From Candidatus Hydrogenedentota bacterium (GTDB lineage: Bacteria > Hydrogenedentota > Hydrogenedentia > Hydrogenedentales > JAGMZX01): a DNA stretch of 16,563 nucleotides. Both the position numbers and the translations under genes were made by a program. The stretch covers positions 1-16,563 of the forward strand of contig JAKQEQ010000191.1 in assembly GCA_029556545.1 (NCBI GenBank), in the 5' to 3' direction. The notes under the pieces are model-generated. The model made no database searches. It had not been told where the DNA came from and was given only the letters and a program-made list of their open reading frames with translations. Every line of letters begins with the position of its first letter. The stretch's first letter is position 1. Below, piece by piece: positions 1-8,040 of the stretch.

Positions 1-2385
1 ATTGGGCCACGTGCTGCCCGCGCCCGCGCCCGCGCGGCTCACCGTCAACGTCCAGTCGCCGGGAACGAACTCCGCCGTCACTGTCCGGTCCTGGTCCATA
101 ATGAACTGCTGGAACATATTCTGCGGGTTGTTCTCAGCGGGCAGGTCGCCGCTCCACTGATCGAAGGCGTCGCCGCCATCCAGCAGGTTCGCGTTCACGT
201 CCGCCTGGATGCCGTCAACGTAGCCATACGTGCCCGGATTCGGGAACGTGGCGCCGTTGCCGCTCACCTGAATCGTCAGGTCCCAGTCCGCCGGCTCAAA
301 GAGCGCCGTAATGCTGCGGTCCTGGTCCATCATCACGCAAATGGTGAACTGGTTGGATGGCGCGCCGCCGAGGTCGCCCGTCCACCCCGCGAAGGCCGAA
401 CCGGGGTCCGGGATGGCGGTAATGCAGGCGCTTTGACCCTCGACATAGTTGTGCACGCCCGGCGCCGGGTCGGTCGTGCCCGAGCCCGAACCACCCACCC
501 AAATCGTCAAGACGCGGCCGCCTTCCACGAACACCGCCGTCAGCGACCGGTCTTGATCCATGGTGACATCAAGCGGATTGTCATTCTCGCTGCCGGGGGG
601 TACGTCGCCCTCCCAGTGATCAAACTGCCAGCCGGGATTGCCTCCCGCTTGCACCGTCACCACCGCGCCCGCGGCGAGATTGAACGACCCGGGTCCGATG
701 TCGAGCCAGCCGTTCCCGTTGACCGCCGTGGTGAGCGTGTAGCCGCTCGACGCGAACGTGCCCGTTACGGTCTTGTCGCTGTCCACAAACACTTGAGTTG
801 ATAAGCTATAACCGGTCACGTCGCCGGACCAGCCGCCCCAGTACGCGCCCGGACCGGTGTTCGCATACAGGTTCACCGTCCGGTCGGCCAGGACGGCATG
901 CACGCCCGGCTGCGGCGTAATCCAGCCGCTGGCCGCGCCCGGTCCCGTTTTGATCATCGTTAGCGTGTAGTCGCCCGGCGTCACGAACACCGCCGTCACC
1001 GTCTTGTCGCCGTCCATCAAGACGGCGATACTCTGATCCGTCCCCGAAGCATCGCCTTCCCAGTGGGAGAAGGCGTAGCCGCTTCCGGCAATCGTCTCGG
1101 CGGTGATAAACGCCGTCTCGCCCTGAGCGTAGGGATTTGCGCCCGGGTTCGGCCAGGTCGTGCCCGTCCCGACCACGTTGATCGTCAGCGTATAACTGTC
1201 GCCGCAGACCGCGTTCGACTGGACGCGGAACGGGTCGTTGAACTTGGCGCGCAGCGCCGGCAACTGGTTGCACGCCGCGTCCTGCGACAACGGGTTGTTG
1301 AGAATGTTCACGGAGTCGTCGCCGCCGAGGCCCGTGTTGTCCACCAGCGCCTGAATGTCCGTGATCTGGTTATCCTCCAGTATCAATTCTTCGAGGTTGA
1401 CCAAGCCTTGAAGGGCGCTGATGTCCGCAATCTGGCATTGCTCCGCAAACAGGTACCGCACCGCGGTCATACCCGCAATGCCCGAAATATCCGCGAGTTG
1501 CGGGTTCTCGGAAAGCTCCAGTTGCTCCACGTTTGTCAAACCGGACAAGTCCGGCAGCGCAGTGATCCCGAGCCCCGCAAGGATTAACATCATCGATAGA
1601 TTCGTGTAATTCGCGACCACGCTGACGTCCGTGACGCCCGGCACAAACCATAAGACAAAAGCCATGCCCGGGTCAATGGCGGTCAGCCCGCTGACATCCG
1701 TCAGGCTGAACTCGCCAATGAACGCGAGCGCTTGGAGATTCGTGAGGGTATTGATGGTCGCGATGTCGCTGTCCTGCACGCCGCAATTGATGACCGCCAG
1801 GAGCGTCATGGTCGCGGCGCGCGTCGTCAGCGGCGAGAAATCGGAAATCGGACTCGACGCGAGCCACAACTCCGCGAGACTCGACATGGTGGCGATAGCC
1901 CCGATGCCGGTCAACAAATCATTGCCCATAAGGCTGAGGTATTCGAGGTTCGTCAGCCCGCCCAGCAGCGAAATATCCGTGATGAGATTGGTGCCTGTCT
2001 GCATCGGGTCGAATTCATCCCCGCCGCCCGAGAACGGGTCCATTCCAAACCCCAGGTCGAGCCACGTCAGCGCCGTGAGGCCGCTGAGCGGCGTCAGGTC
2101 CGATATCTGGTTCACGCCTAAATTCAATTCCTCGAGAGACGTGCAGGCCTCGAGGCCCGTCAGGTCGGTAATGCCCAATTCGCTCGCGTCCAGTTGCGTG
2201 AATTCGGGGCGCGAAAGCTCCGTGTCCTGGGGCGGCGTACTCAACGTCCACCCGTTGTCCGTGAATACGTCCCGGATGGCTTGTTCCAAAGCCGCGTCGT
2301 TGAACGTTACGTCCGCCGCGTTGGCCGCGCCGACAGCGACCAGGACAGCACAGAACACCATCGCCCATGTGTTTCTTGCTTGCAT
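1..2385 (-). CDS. Secreted leucine-rich-repeat protein with InlB B-type repeats, partial (3' end outside window)
   Basis: The reading frame is open from the ATG at 2385 to the left edge (795 codons, no stop), so the C-terminus is missing. Residues 1-24 form a signal peptide with a hydrophobic core and an ANA-A type cleavage site. About residues 27-390 are leucine-rich repeats of the ~22-residue type (for example LEELNLGVNQISDLTPL), as in internalin-like proteins. From about residue 397 there are five complete ~70-residue copies, and the start of a sixth, of a repeat with the pattern YTLT..V.G.G...P.PG, a GW.GD or HWEGD core and an end like MDQDR..TAVF. This matches the bacterial InlB B-repeat (Listeria-Bacteroides type) fold. 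A strong GGAGGG ribosome site (2395-2400) lies just upstream of the start. It is probably an envelope or extracellular binding protein; ligand and anchoring are unknown because the C-terminus is not visible. Confidence 0.88.
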   Translation of the reverse strand, partial: MQARNTWAMVFCAVLVAVGAANAADVTFNDAALEQAIRDVFTDNGWTLSTPPQDTELSRPEFTQLDASELGITDLTGLEACTSLEELNLGVNQISDLTPLSGLTALTWLDLGFGMDPFSGGGDEFDPMQTGTNLITDISLLGGLTNLEYLSLMGNDLLTGIGAIATMSSLAELWLASSPISDFSPLTTRAATMTLLAVINCGVQDSDIATINTLTNLQALAFIGEFSLTDVSGLTAIDPGMAFVLWFVPGVTDVSVVANYTNLSMMLILAGLGITALPDLSGLTNVEQLELSENPQLADISGIAGMTAVRYLFAEQCQIADISALQGLVNLEELILEDNQITDIQALVDNTGLGGDDSVNILNNPLSQDAACNQLPALRAKFNDPFRVQSNAVCGDSYTLTINVVGTGTTWPNPGANPYAQGETAFITAETIAGSGYAFSHWEGDASGTDQSIAVLMDGDKTVTAVFVTPGDYTLTMIKTGPGAASGWITPQPGVHAVLADRTVNLYANTGPGAYWGGWSGDVTGYSLSTQVFVDSDKTVTGTFASSGYTLTTAVNGNGWLDIGPGSFNLAAGAVVTVQAGGNPGWQFDHWEGDVPPGSENDNPLDVTMDQDRSLTAVFVEGGRVLTIWVGGSGSGTTDPAPGVHNYVEGQSACITAIPDPGSAFAGWTGDLGGAPSNQFTICVMMDQDRSITALFEPADWDLTIQVSGNGATFPNPGTYGYVDGIQADVNANLLDGGDAFDQWSGDLPAENNPQNMFQQFIMDQDRTVTAEFVPGDWTLTVSRAGAGAGSTWPN

Positions 2386-2950
2386 GACTTAATTCCCTCC
2401 ACTTAGTTCGCGATTGTTCCATCTAAACTATTTATTAAGACAGGATTGGCGGCGAGAAAGGGAAATCCCCGAAAGAAGACGTCATGAGCGACTACTGTCC
2501 GATCATGACCGCCGGTCAGCACGCAACCTTTCCCCGAGGTTCGTACAACCGCTTTGTGGCCGAGCGCCTGCATACGCGAGCCCATCAAGCTTTCCCGGAT
2601 ACCTTCCGTTCCCGGAAGACACCGAAAACTCGAGTCTTCAAGCGGGAAGCTTGCCTCTTCGCCGCCCGTCTTGACGACTCCACCACACAGCCAGTGCCTA
2701 AAACATCTGAAACAAGTATATTGTGTCCTTCCCGGAAAGTCAACCCGCGCCGACAAACAGCTACCCGCCTCTCCTGTTCAGGGCCAACCGTACGGGCGAG
2801 GCCCCGCGCTACACGCCTCAAATAACGCTATCCGGCCCATCGGGTATTCCCCGTTGCGCGCAGGCGGGGCTTCTGGCCCGCGATGCCGGGATCGTGATAG
2901 GGTGAATACCGCGTTCCCGGTTCGGGAATGCCGCAATAAGGAGTGCGGAA
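2386..2950. other. Divergent intergenic region without a convincing gene
   Basis: This 565-bp stretch separates the divergent LRR and GH38-like genes. The part next to the LRR gene (2405-2445) is AT-rich compared with the rest of the window and probably holds its promoter; on the minus strand TAATAA and TAAATA are possible -10 elements but no good -35 stands out. A short perfect hairpin, CTTCCG-TTCC-CGGAAG, lies at 2603-2618. Small open frames on both strands show no recognisable domain and no ribosome site. The segment 2843-2931, next to the GH38-like gene, has several complementary arms and is listed separately. Confidence 0.6.
2843..2931 (+). promoter_or_regulatory. Possible structured leader before the GH38-like gene
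   Basis: GGTATTC (2843-2849) pairs perfectly with GAATACC (2904-2910). Inside this, GCGGG (2864-2868) pairs with CCCGC (2877-2881). Immediately after the closing arm, GCGTTCCCG (2911-2919) pairs with CGGGAATGC (2923-2931) around a GTT loop, with one G-U pair. The last hairpin ends 6 nt before the AAGGAG ribosome site at 2938-2943. The arrangement could be a folded 5' UTR affecting translation, or a dispersed palindrome that landed there. It matches no riboswitch family that I recognise. Such pairings also arise by chance in GC-rich DNA. Confidence 0.3.
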
Positions 2951-5900
2951 GTGGGTTTCATGAGAACGAGCAGGTCCGCGGGAACGTTTCTGACCGTGGC
3001 GTGGCTCCTGGCCGCCACCGCGGGCGGGCAGTGCATCGAGAGAGACGCCGTCGCGGACCGCTGGACACCGTATTTCGAGGAAGGCGTCTGGTGCGGCCAC
3101 GACGGTGTCCTCGAAAGCACCGGAGACGCGGCTCTCTCGGGCCGGGTGGTCGACGCGCCCGACGCCGATGTCGCGGTCGAAGTCGAGGCGTGCGTGGGCG
3201 ACTCCGAGCGGCGTAACCTCGGGATTGTATTGCGGGCGCGGGAAAACGGCGTCTGTGTTGTCGCACGCTACTATGACCGCCTCGATTGTCTGGAGATCAT
3301 CCCGTATGCGGGCGAGAGACACGGGGAGATCACGAGGTCGGAGCCCGGCATCGGGATCGCGCCGGACGCGTGGTGTCGCATGAAAGCCGCCGCCGTCGGC
3401 GACCTCGTACTTGTGAAATGCTGGCCCGCCGACACGCCCGAACCGGAGGCGTGGCAGGTGCGCGCGCGGTACGCGAGCCGGCGTCCGGGCAGCGCGGGGG
3501 TGCATGTCCACGATGGGACCCGCGCGTCTTTCCGCAACGTGCGGGTTTGTTGGGGCGGCGAACTCGACGCGCTGCGCGCCTCCCTCGCGGCCGAAGAGGC
3601 CGCGAAACAACAACGCGCCCGCGATACGCTTCGGCTTGCGGTCGACGTGACGCCCTTCGTGATGCGCGCGCCGGACGCGCCGAAGCGGCGCATCCGGTTC
3701 CAGCCGATCAGCGACGCGGACGCCGTTCCGGTCTCGGGGCGCTTGTCCGTGGCATTCGGCGACATGCACGTCGACTTGACAATCGAGGCGGAAGAATCCG
3801 CGATGGGGCCGCTTACGCTCTATATCCCCGAGCCTGATACCCCAAAGGAACTCGAAGCGACCTTCCATTCTGACGACGGCACGGCGCTGGTCGAGCGAGT
3901 AACGGTCGCGCCCGCGCGGCGCTGGACCTTCTACATGACGCCGCACACGCATTACGACATCGGGTACACGGACCCGCAGCCGGCAGTCATCAACCGGCTC
4001 GTCGAGGAGATGAATGACGCGGTTCGCTTCTGCGAGGAGACGGTGGACTGGCCCGAGGACAGCCGCTACCGGTGGACGGTCGAGGTCTCGGCGCTGATGA
4101 AAGAATATCTCGCGCGGCGGCCAGCGGAGGAAACGGCGCGCTTTCTCGGACTGGCCCGCGAGGGCCGCATCGAGATTTGCGGGTTCTACCTCAACATGCC
4201 CACGGAACTTGTGGGCCACGAGGAACTCATCCGCTGCCTCTATTTCGCGGACGAACTGCGCCGAAATCACGACGTGCCCATCAACACCGTCATGATCGAC
4301 GACGTGCCGGGCTATGCCTGGGCGCTGCCGCAAGTGCTGGCCGAGGCGGGGATGGGCCGCGTCTCGCTCCGCGCGAACAGCATCCGCGGCCAGTTCCTCT
4401 GGCATCGACCCGGGGCCGTGCCGCGCCCGTTCTACTGGGAAGGCCCCGAAGGCAGCCGCGTCTTCGTCTGGTATACGGACAGCTACCGCGAGGGCAACTT
4501 CTTCCGCGAGCCGGGACTGCACGAGGAGGAATTCCTCAAGATCATCCGGCGCAACGAGGAAGCGGGCGCGTGGGTGGACCTCATCCAACTGCGCATGGGC
4601 GGCGACAACCTGCCGCCCGACCTCGATGCGAGCCGGAACGCGCGCAAGTGGAACGAGCAGTACCTCTGGCCGCGGGTCGTCGTGGCCACGAACCGCGAGT
4701 TCCTCGACGCCCTCGAAGCCCTTTACCACGCGCAAGCCGAAACGCATCGCGGCGACATCCCGAGTTGGTGGGCAGACGGACCGGCGAGTTCCGCGCACGA
4801 GACGGGCCGCAATCGCCTCGTTCATGACCGGCTGGTCGCCGCCGAGGCGCTGCATACGCTGCGTTGGCTCGCGGACACGCGGGTCGCTTACCCGTTCGAG
4901 TGTTTCGCCCGGGCCTATGATGCGATGATCCACTTCGACGAACACACCTGGGGCGCCGCGAAGAGCGTCAGCGAACCGGACAGCCCCGACACCCGCGCGC
5001 AGTGGGACTGGAAGGCGCAACAGGGCCGCGACGCGGCGGCGTTGACGAACGGACTACTCGGCGAGGCCGTCGAGGCGATCTCGGCCCGCGTCCCCAAACC
5101 GCAAGGACGCGGCATCGTCGTGTGGAACACGCTCGGATGGCCGCGCGACGACATCGTCGAACTGGACCTCGCCCACGCGCCGTTCGAGGGCGACGTCACC
5201 GTAGCCGTTGACCTGCGCACCGGCGCGGAAAGCCCGGTGCAGGTTTCGCGAGATGGGAAGCGCGCGTGGTTCATCGCGCGGAACGTGCCGGCGCTCGGCT
5301 ATGCGGTCTACGAGTTCCGCCGTGATCGAGACACTGGTCTTCCGGCTATCGCACAGGGCGCCGTAATCGAAGACGATTTCCACCGGATCATGTTCGACCC
5401 ACAAACCGGCGCGTGGCGAAGTTGGTTCAGCAAGGAGTTGAACCGGGAGTTGTTCGACGCGGACGCCCCGTATCACGCCAATCAACCGATCCATGAACAA
5501 CCCATCGGCGGGCGCGACGCCGTCAACGCGAAGCAACCCGTGTCGTTCGAGCGCGCGGCCGCGGAAGAGGGCGAACGCGTCGCCCTTGAACGCGGCGAAG
5601 TCTTTTCCGAGTTTACGCGGCGCACGGCCCTCCCCCACTGTCCCGAGATCATCCAGCGCGTGCGCCTGTACCACGGGCTGCCCTGGATCGACATCGAGAA
5701 CATCGTGCGAAAGGAGGCAAACACCGCGCCGGAGAACGTGTACTTCGCGTTTCCGTTCGACGTGCCCGATCCCGAGTTTCATCTCCAGATTGCGAACGCG
5801 ACCATGCGCCCCGGCGCGGACCAGTTGCCGTATTCCTGCTTCGATTTCTACTCGATACAACAGTGGGCAACCGTCGCCGGGAAGGACTTCGGCGTCGTCT

Positions 5901-6469
5901 TCGCGCCGCTCGAAGCGCCCGTCGTCACCCTGAGCGACCTGAACGTCTACCGCTGGACCGATAGCCTCACGTTCGATAAGGCGCACGTCTATTCGCTAGT
6001 CATGAACAACTGCTGGCACACGAATTTCAAAGCCGACCAGGAGGGGGAAATCCGCTTTCGGTATCGTCTCGCCGCCTACGGCGGCGCGCATGACGCGGTC
6101 CGCGCAACGCACACCGCGTGGCCGGCGTTCCAGCCGCTGATCGCCGCTTCGCTCGAACCGGGCTCGCCTCCCGAGACGCCGCTGCCCGACTCGTTCCTCA
6201 CCATCGAGGGTGACCCGGTCATCGTGAGCTGCGTCAAAGCGGCGGAATCAGGCGAAGGATTCATCGTGCGGCTGCTCGAAATGAACGGCGCGCCCGCGAA
6301 GATTACGATTCGCTTCAACCTGCCCGGCGGACGGCCCATCGCAAGCGCCCACGTGGCCACCGTGATCGAGACCCCTACCGAGACGCTGCCCGTGGCGGAC
6401 GACGCGGTAAACGTGACGGTGCGACCTCGCTCGGCGCATACTTTGCTCATCATTCCCGGCGCGAATTGA
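2951..6469 (+). CDS. Secreted glycoside hydrolase family 38-like protein with N-terminal lectin-like domain
   Basis: The product has 1172 residues. After an N-terminal signal sequence (hydrophobic stretch FLTVAWLLAATAG), about residues 30-205 look like a concanavalin/laminin-G-type or DUF1080-like sandwich (W.VRARY....GSAGVHVHDG..A.FRNVRV). The GH38 catalytic region begins near residue 325 with HTHYD (332-336), followed by IDDVPGYAW, where D451 aligns with the catalytic aspartate, and HFDEHTWG with H665. By analogy with known GH38 enzymes, H334, D336, D451 and H665 would bind the zinc ion. About residues 700-1170 form the beta-rich C-terminal part typical of the family. GH38 enzymes are mainly alpha-mannosidases, but the GHS-type motif is replaced here by PGY, so the substrate is uncertain. 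AAGGAG (2938-2943) is 7 nt before the GTG at 2951; an ATG in frame at 2960 is an alternative start. Confidence 0.85.
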   Translation: MGFMRTSRSAGTFLTVAWLLAATAGGQCIERDAVADRWTPYFEEGVWCGHDGVLESTGDAALSGRVVDAPDADVAVEVEACVGDSERRNLGIVLRARENGVCVVARYYDRLDCLEIIPYAGERHGEITRSEPGIGIAPDAWCRMKAAAVGDLVLVKCWPADTPEPEAWQVRARYASRRPGSAGVHVHDGTRASFRNVRVCWGGELDALRASLAAEEAAKQQRARDTLRLAVDVTPFVMRAPDAPKRRIRFQPISDADAVPVSGRLSVAFGDMHVDLTIEAEESAMGPLTLYIPEPDTPKELEATFHSDDGTALVERVTVAPARRWTFYMTPHTHYDIGYTDPQPAVINRLVEEMNDAVRFCEETVDWPEDSRYRWTVEVSALMKEYLARRPAEETARFLGLAREGRIEICGFYLNMPTELVGHEELIRCLYFADELRRNHDVPINTVMIDDVPGYAWALPQVLAEAGMGRVSLRANSIRGQFLWHRPGAVPRPFYWEGPEGSRVFVWYTDSYREGNFFREPGLHEEEFLKIIRRNEEAGAWVDLIQLRMGGDNLPPDLDASRNARKWNEQYLWPRVVVATNREFLDALEALYHAQAETHRGDIPSWWADGPASSAHETGRNRLVHDRLVAAEALHTLRWLADTRVAYPFECFARAYDAMIHFDEHTWGAAKSVSEPDSPDTRAQWDWKAQQGRDAAALTNGLLGEAVEAISARVPKPQGRGIVVWNTLGWPRDDIVELDLAHAPFEGDVTVAVDLRTGAESPVQVSRDGKRAWFIARNVPALGYAVYEFRRDRDTGLPAIAQGAVIEDDFHRIMFDPQTGAWRSWFSKELNRELFDADAPYHANQPIHEQPIGGRDAVNAKQPVSFERAAAEEGERVALERGEVFSEFTRRTALPHCPEIIQRVRLYHGLPWIDIENIVRKEANTAPENVYFAFPFDVPDPEFHLQIANATMRPGADQLPYSCFDFYSIQQWATVAGKDFGVVFAPLEAPVVTLSDLNVYRWTDSLTFDKAHVYSLVMNNCWHTNFKADQEGEIRFRYRLAAYGGAHDAVRATHTAWPAFQPLIAASLEPGSPPETPLPDSFLTIEGDPVIVSCVKAAESGEGFIVRLLEMNGAPAKITIRFNLPGGRPIASAHVATVIETPTETLPVADDAVNVTVRPRSAHTLLIIPGAN

Positions 6470-6475
6470 CGGACC

Positions 6476-6524
6476 GTGGCACGGGCGTCCCGCCCGTGAC
6501 TCAGGGGCAAGATGCCCATGCCAC
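6476..6524. repeat. REP-like clover-shaped palindromic element
   Basis: The outer arms GTGGCA (6476-6481) and TGCCAC (6519-6524) enclose two hairpins: CACGGGCG-TCC-CGCCCGTG (6480-6498; its first two bases can alternatively serve the outer arm) and GGGCA-AGA-TGCCC (6505-6517). On the minus strand one frame reads LPLSHGRDARAT, a peptide I recall as a common spurious translation of a dispersed repeat in planctomycete- and verrucomicrobial-type genomes. It lies 6 nt after the GH38-like stop codon and before the prpB ribosome site, so it is an intergenic repeat that could also act as an attenuator or mRNA-stabilising hairpin. There is no U-tract for a classic terminator. Confidence 0.75.
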
Positions 6525-6592
6525 ACCCGGCGGTTGACACCCGCCCGCCGCGCTTGGCACGCTTCCGATTCACGCGAACAGGAGAACCGACC

Positions 6593-7453
6593 TTGGCCAT
6601 AAACACCGCCGAACGCGCCGCGCGGCTGCGCGCCCTTATCGCCGATCACACGGTCGCCATGCCCGGCGCCATCAACGCGCTCAGCGCGCGCCTCATCGAG
6701 AGCGCCGGCTTCGAAGCCCTGTACCTCTCCGGCGCGGTGCTGGCGAACAGCGTGGGCGGACTGCCCGACACGGGCCTGATGACGCTGACGGAAGCCGAGC
6801 AGCACGCCCGCGCCGTCGCGCGCGCCACGACGCTGCCCATGGTCATGGACGCGGATACCGGCTTCGGCGAGGTCGAGAACGTGGCGCGGACCGTCCGCGT
6901 TCTCGAAGAGGCGGGCGTCAGCGGGGTGCACCTCGAGGACCAGGAGTTCCCGAAGCGCTGTGGCCACCTCGACGGCAAGCGACTGGTCCCGGTCGAGGAT
7001 TTCCTCGCGAAGCTCGAGGCCGCGCTCGAGGCGCGGCTCTGCCCCGACTTCATGATTATCGCCCGCACCGACGCGCGCAGCGTGGACGGCTTCGACGCCG
7101 CCGTAAGCCGCGCCCGTCGCTATCGCGATGCCGGGGCGGACGCCATCTTCCCCGAGGCGCTCGCGACGGCCGACGAGTTCCGCGACTTCGCCAAAGCTGT
7201 CGGCGGCAATCTCCTCGCCAACATGACCGAATTCGGAAAAAGCCCGTATCTTACCGTGAACGCGTTGGCCGAACTCGGCTACAACATGGTCATCTTCCCG
7301 GTTACGCTCCAGCGCGTCGCCATGTACGCCATGCGTGAAGCCCTCGATATGCTCCACCGGGACGGCACGCAACGGGCAATGATCGAAAGCATGCAAACGC
7401 GCGCGGAGCTTTACGAACTGCTCGGCTACACACCGAATGCGAAACGCCCATGA
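6593..7453 (+). CDS. prpB: Methylisocitrate lyase / isocitrate lyase-PEP mutase superfamily protein
   Basis: The 286-residue protein has the size of PrpB, which cleaves 2-methylisocitrate into pyruvate and succinate in the methylcitrate route of propionate breakdown. It has the superfamily metal-binding MDADTGFG motif (D86, D88) and the lyase signature KRCGH (121-125) with catalytic C123, at almost the same numbering as in E. coli PrpB, plus the conserved GLPDTG segment near residue 59. The start is a TTG with AGGAG (6580-6584) 8 nt upstream. An in-frame ATG at 6512 lies inside the palindromic repeat and has no ribosome site. The stop overlaps the next ATG (ATGA), so the acetyltransferase is translationally coupled. 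No methylcitrate synthase or dehydratase is in the window, so another 2-methyl- or dimethylmalate-type lyase substrate is possible. Confidence 0.85.
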   Translation: MAINTAERAARLRALIADHTVAMPGAINALSARLIESAGFEALYLSGAVLANSVGGLPDTGLMTLTEAEQHARAVARATTLPMVMDADTGFGEVENVARTVRVLEEAGVSGVHLEDQEFPKRCGHLDGKRLVPVEDFLAKLEAALEARLCPDFMIIARTDARSVDGFDAAVSRARRYRDAGADAIFPEALATADEFRDFAKAVGGNLLANMTEFGKSPYLTVNALAELGYNMVIFPVTLQRVAMYAMREALDMLHRDGTQRAMIESMQTRAELYELLGYTPNAKRP

Positions 7454-8004
7454 CCGATACATCCCCGAAAGCCACCATCGAACTTACCACTTGGTTCCTC
7501 GATATGCACGCGCCGCCGTCGCGTCCGTCGCCGCCGCGTAAACCCGACGGCCTCGAAATGGTCCGTGTCTACGAAACGCCTATCCACTTCTACCGTTATC
7601 TGTATAACAAGATCAGTGAGCCGTGGGTGTGGTGGGAGCGCAAACGCCAGACCGACGATGAAATACGCGCGGAACTGCACGACCCCGCCTTCGAGTTCTT
7701 CGTGCCGTACCTGCGCGGCGCGCCCATCGGCATGGTCGAGCTGAATTGCCGCAATCCCGAGGAAACTCAACTCAACTACTTCGGCATCATCCCCGAGTAC
7801 TGCGGACGCGGTTACGGCGGCTACGCCCTCGCCTGGTCCGTGGACCACGTGTGGGCGCGGAAGCCCCGGCCCCGCCGCTACTGGGTCCACACCTGCTCCC
7901 AGGACAGCCCCGCCGCCCTGCCCTGCTATCAAAAGGCCGGGTTTGTGTTGTACGACACGGTTGCCGAGCGCATACCCGATCCGGCAAGCGTATCCCCCAC
8001 CTGA
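7450..8004 (+). CDS. GNAT-family N-acetyltransferase
   Basis: This 184-residue protein has the GNAT acetyl-CoA-binding core: beta strand 4 (QLNYFGIIPEYCG) runs into the pyrophosphate loop CGRGYGG, with the later ALPCYQKAGFVLYDT segment typical of the family's end (alpha 4 - beta 7). The centre, FEFFVPYLRGAPIGMVEL, is the usual strand that precedes it. The acceptor cannot be told from the sequence. The ATG overlaps the prpB stop by 4 bp with no separate ribosome site evident, so it is probably co-translated with prpB. The N-terminal ~40 residues are proline-rich and less typical. It converges on the zinc-ribbon gene with a 36-bp gap. Confidence 0.85.
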   Translation: MTDTSPKATIELTTWFLDMHAPPSRPSPPRKPDGLEMVRVYETPIHFYRYLYNKISEPWVWWERKRQTDDEIRAELHDPAFEFFVPYLRGAPIGMVELNCRNPEETQLNYFGIIPEYCGRGYGGYALAWSVDHVWARKPRPRRYWVHTCSQDSPAALPCYQKAGFVLYDTVAERIPDPASVSPT

Positions 8005-8040
8005 ACCAATCACTGACCTTCCGAGACGCCCGCGCGCCGA

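Noticed and set aside
1631-2392. Plus-strand open frame (253 codons) opposite the LRR gene
   Set aside because: The minus strand encodes regular leucine-rich repeats with signal peptide and ribosome site; the plus-strand frame is serine-rich shadow.
2671-2722. Promoter with TTGACG (2671) and TATATT (2717)
   Set aside because: The spacing between the boxes is far too long, and no other box gives a proper pair.
2403-2756. Minus-strand open frame (117 codons) upstream of the LRR gene
   Set aside because: No ribosome site, domain or coding-like third-position bias was evident, and it would end just before the LRR ribosome site.
2828-5020. Long minus-strand open frame (730 codons) opposite the GH38-like gene
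   Set aside because: It is the antisense of a well-supported gene in GC-rich DNA, is arginine-, valine- and alanine-rich, and shows no domain.
6248-7462. Minus-strand open frame (404 codons) across the GH38-like end, the palindrome and prpB
   Set aside because: It spans two plus-strand genes with clear motifs and contains the repeat-derived peptide, so it is a shadow.
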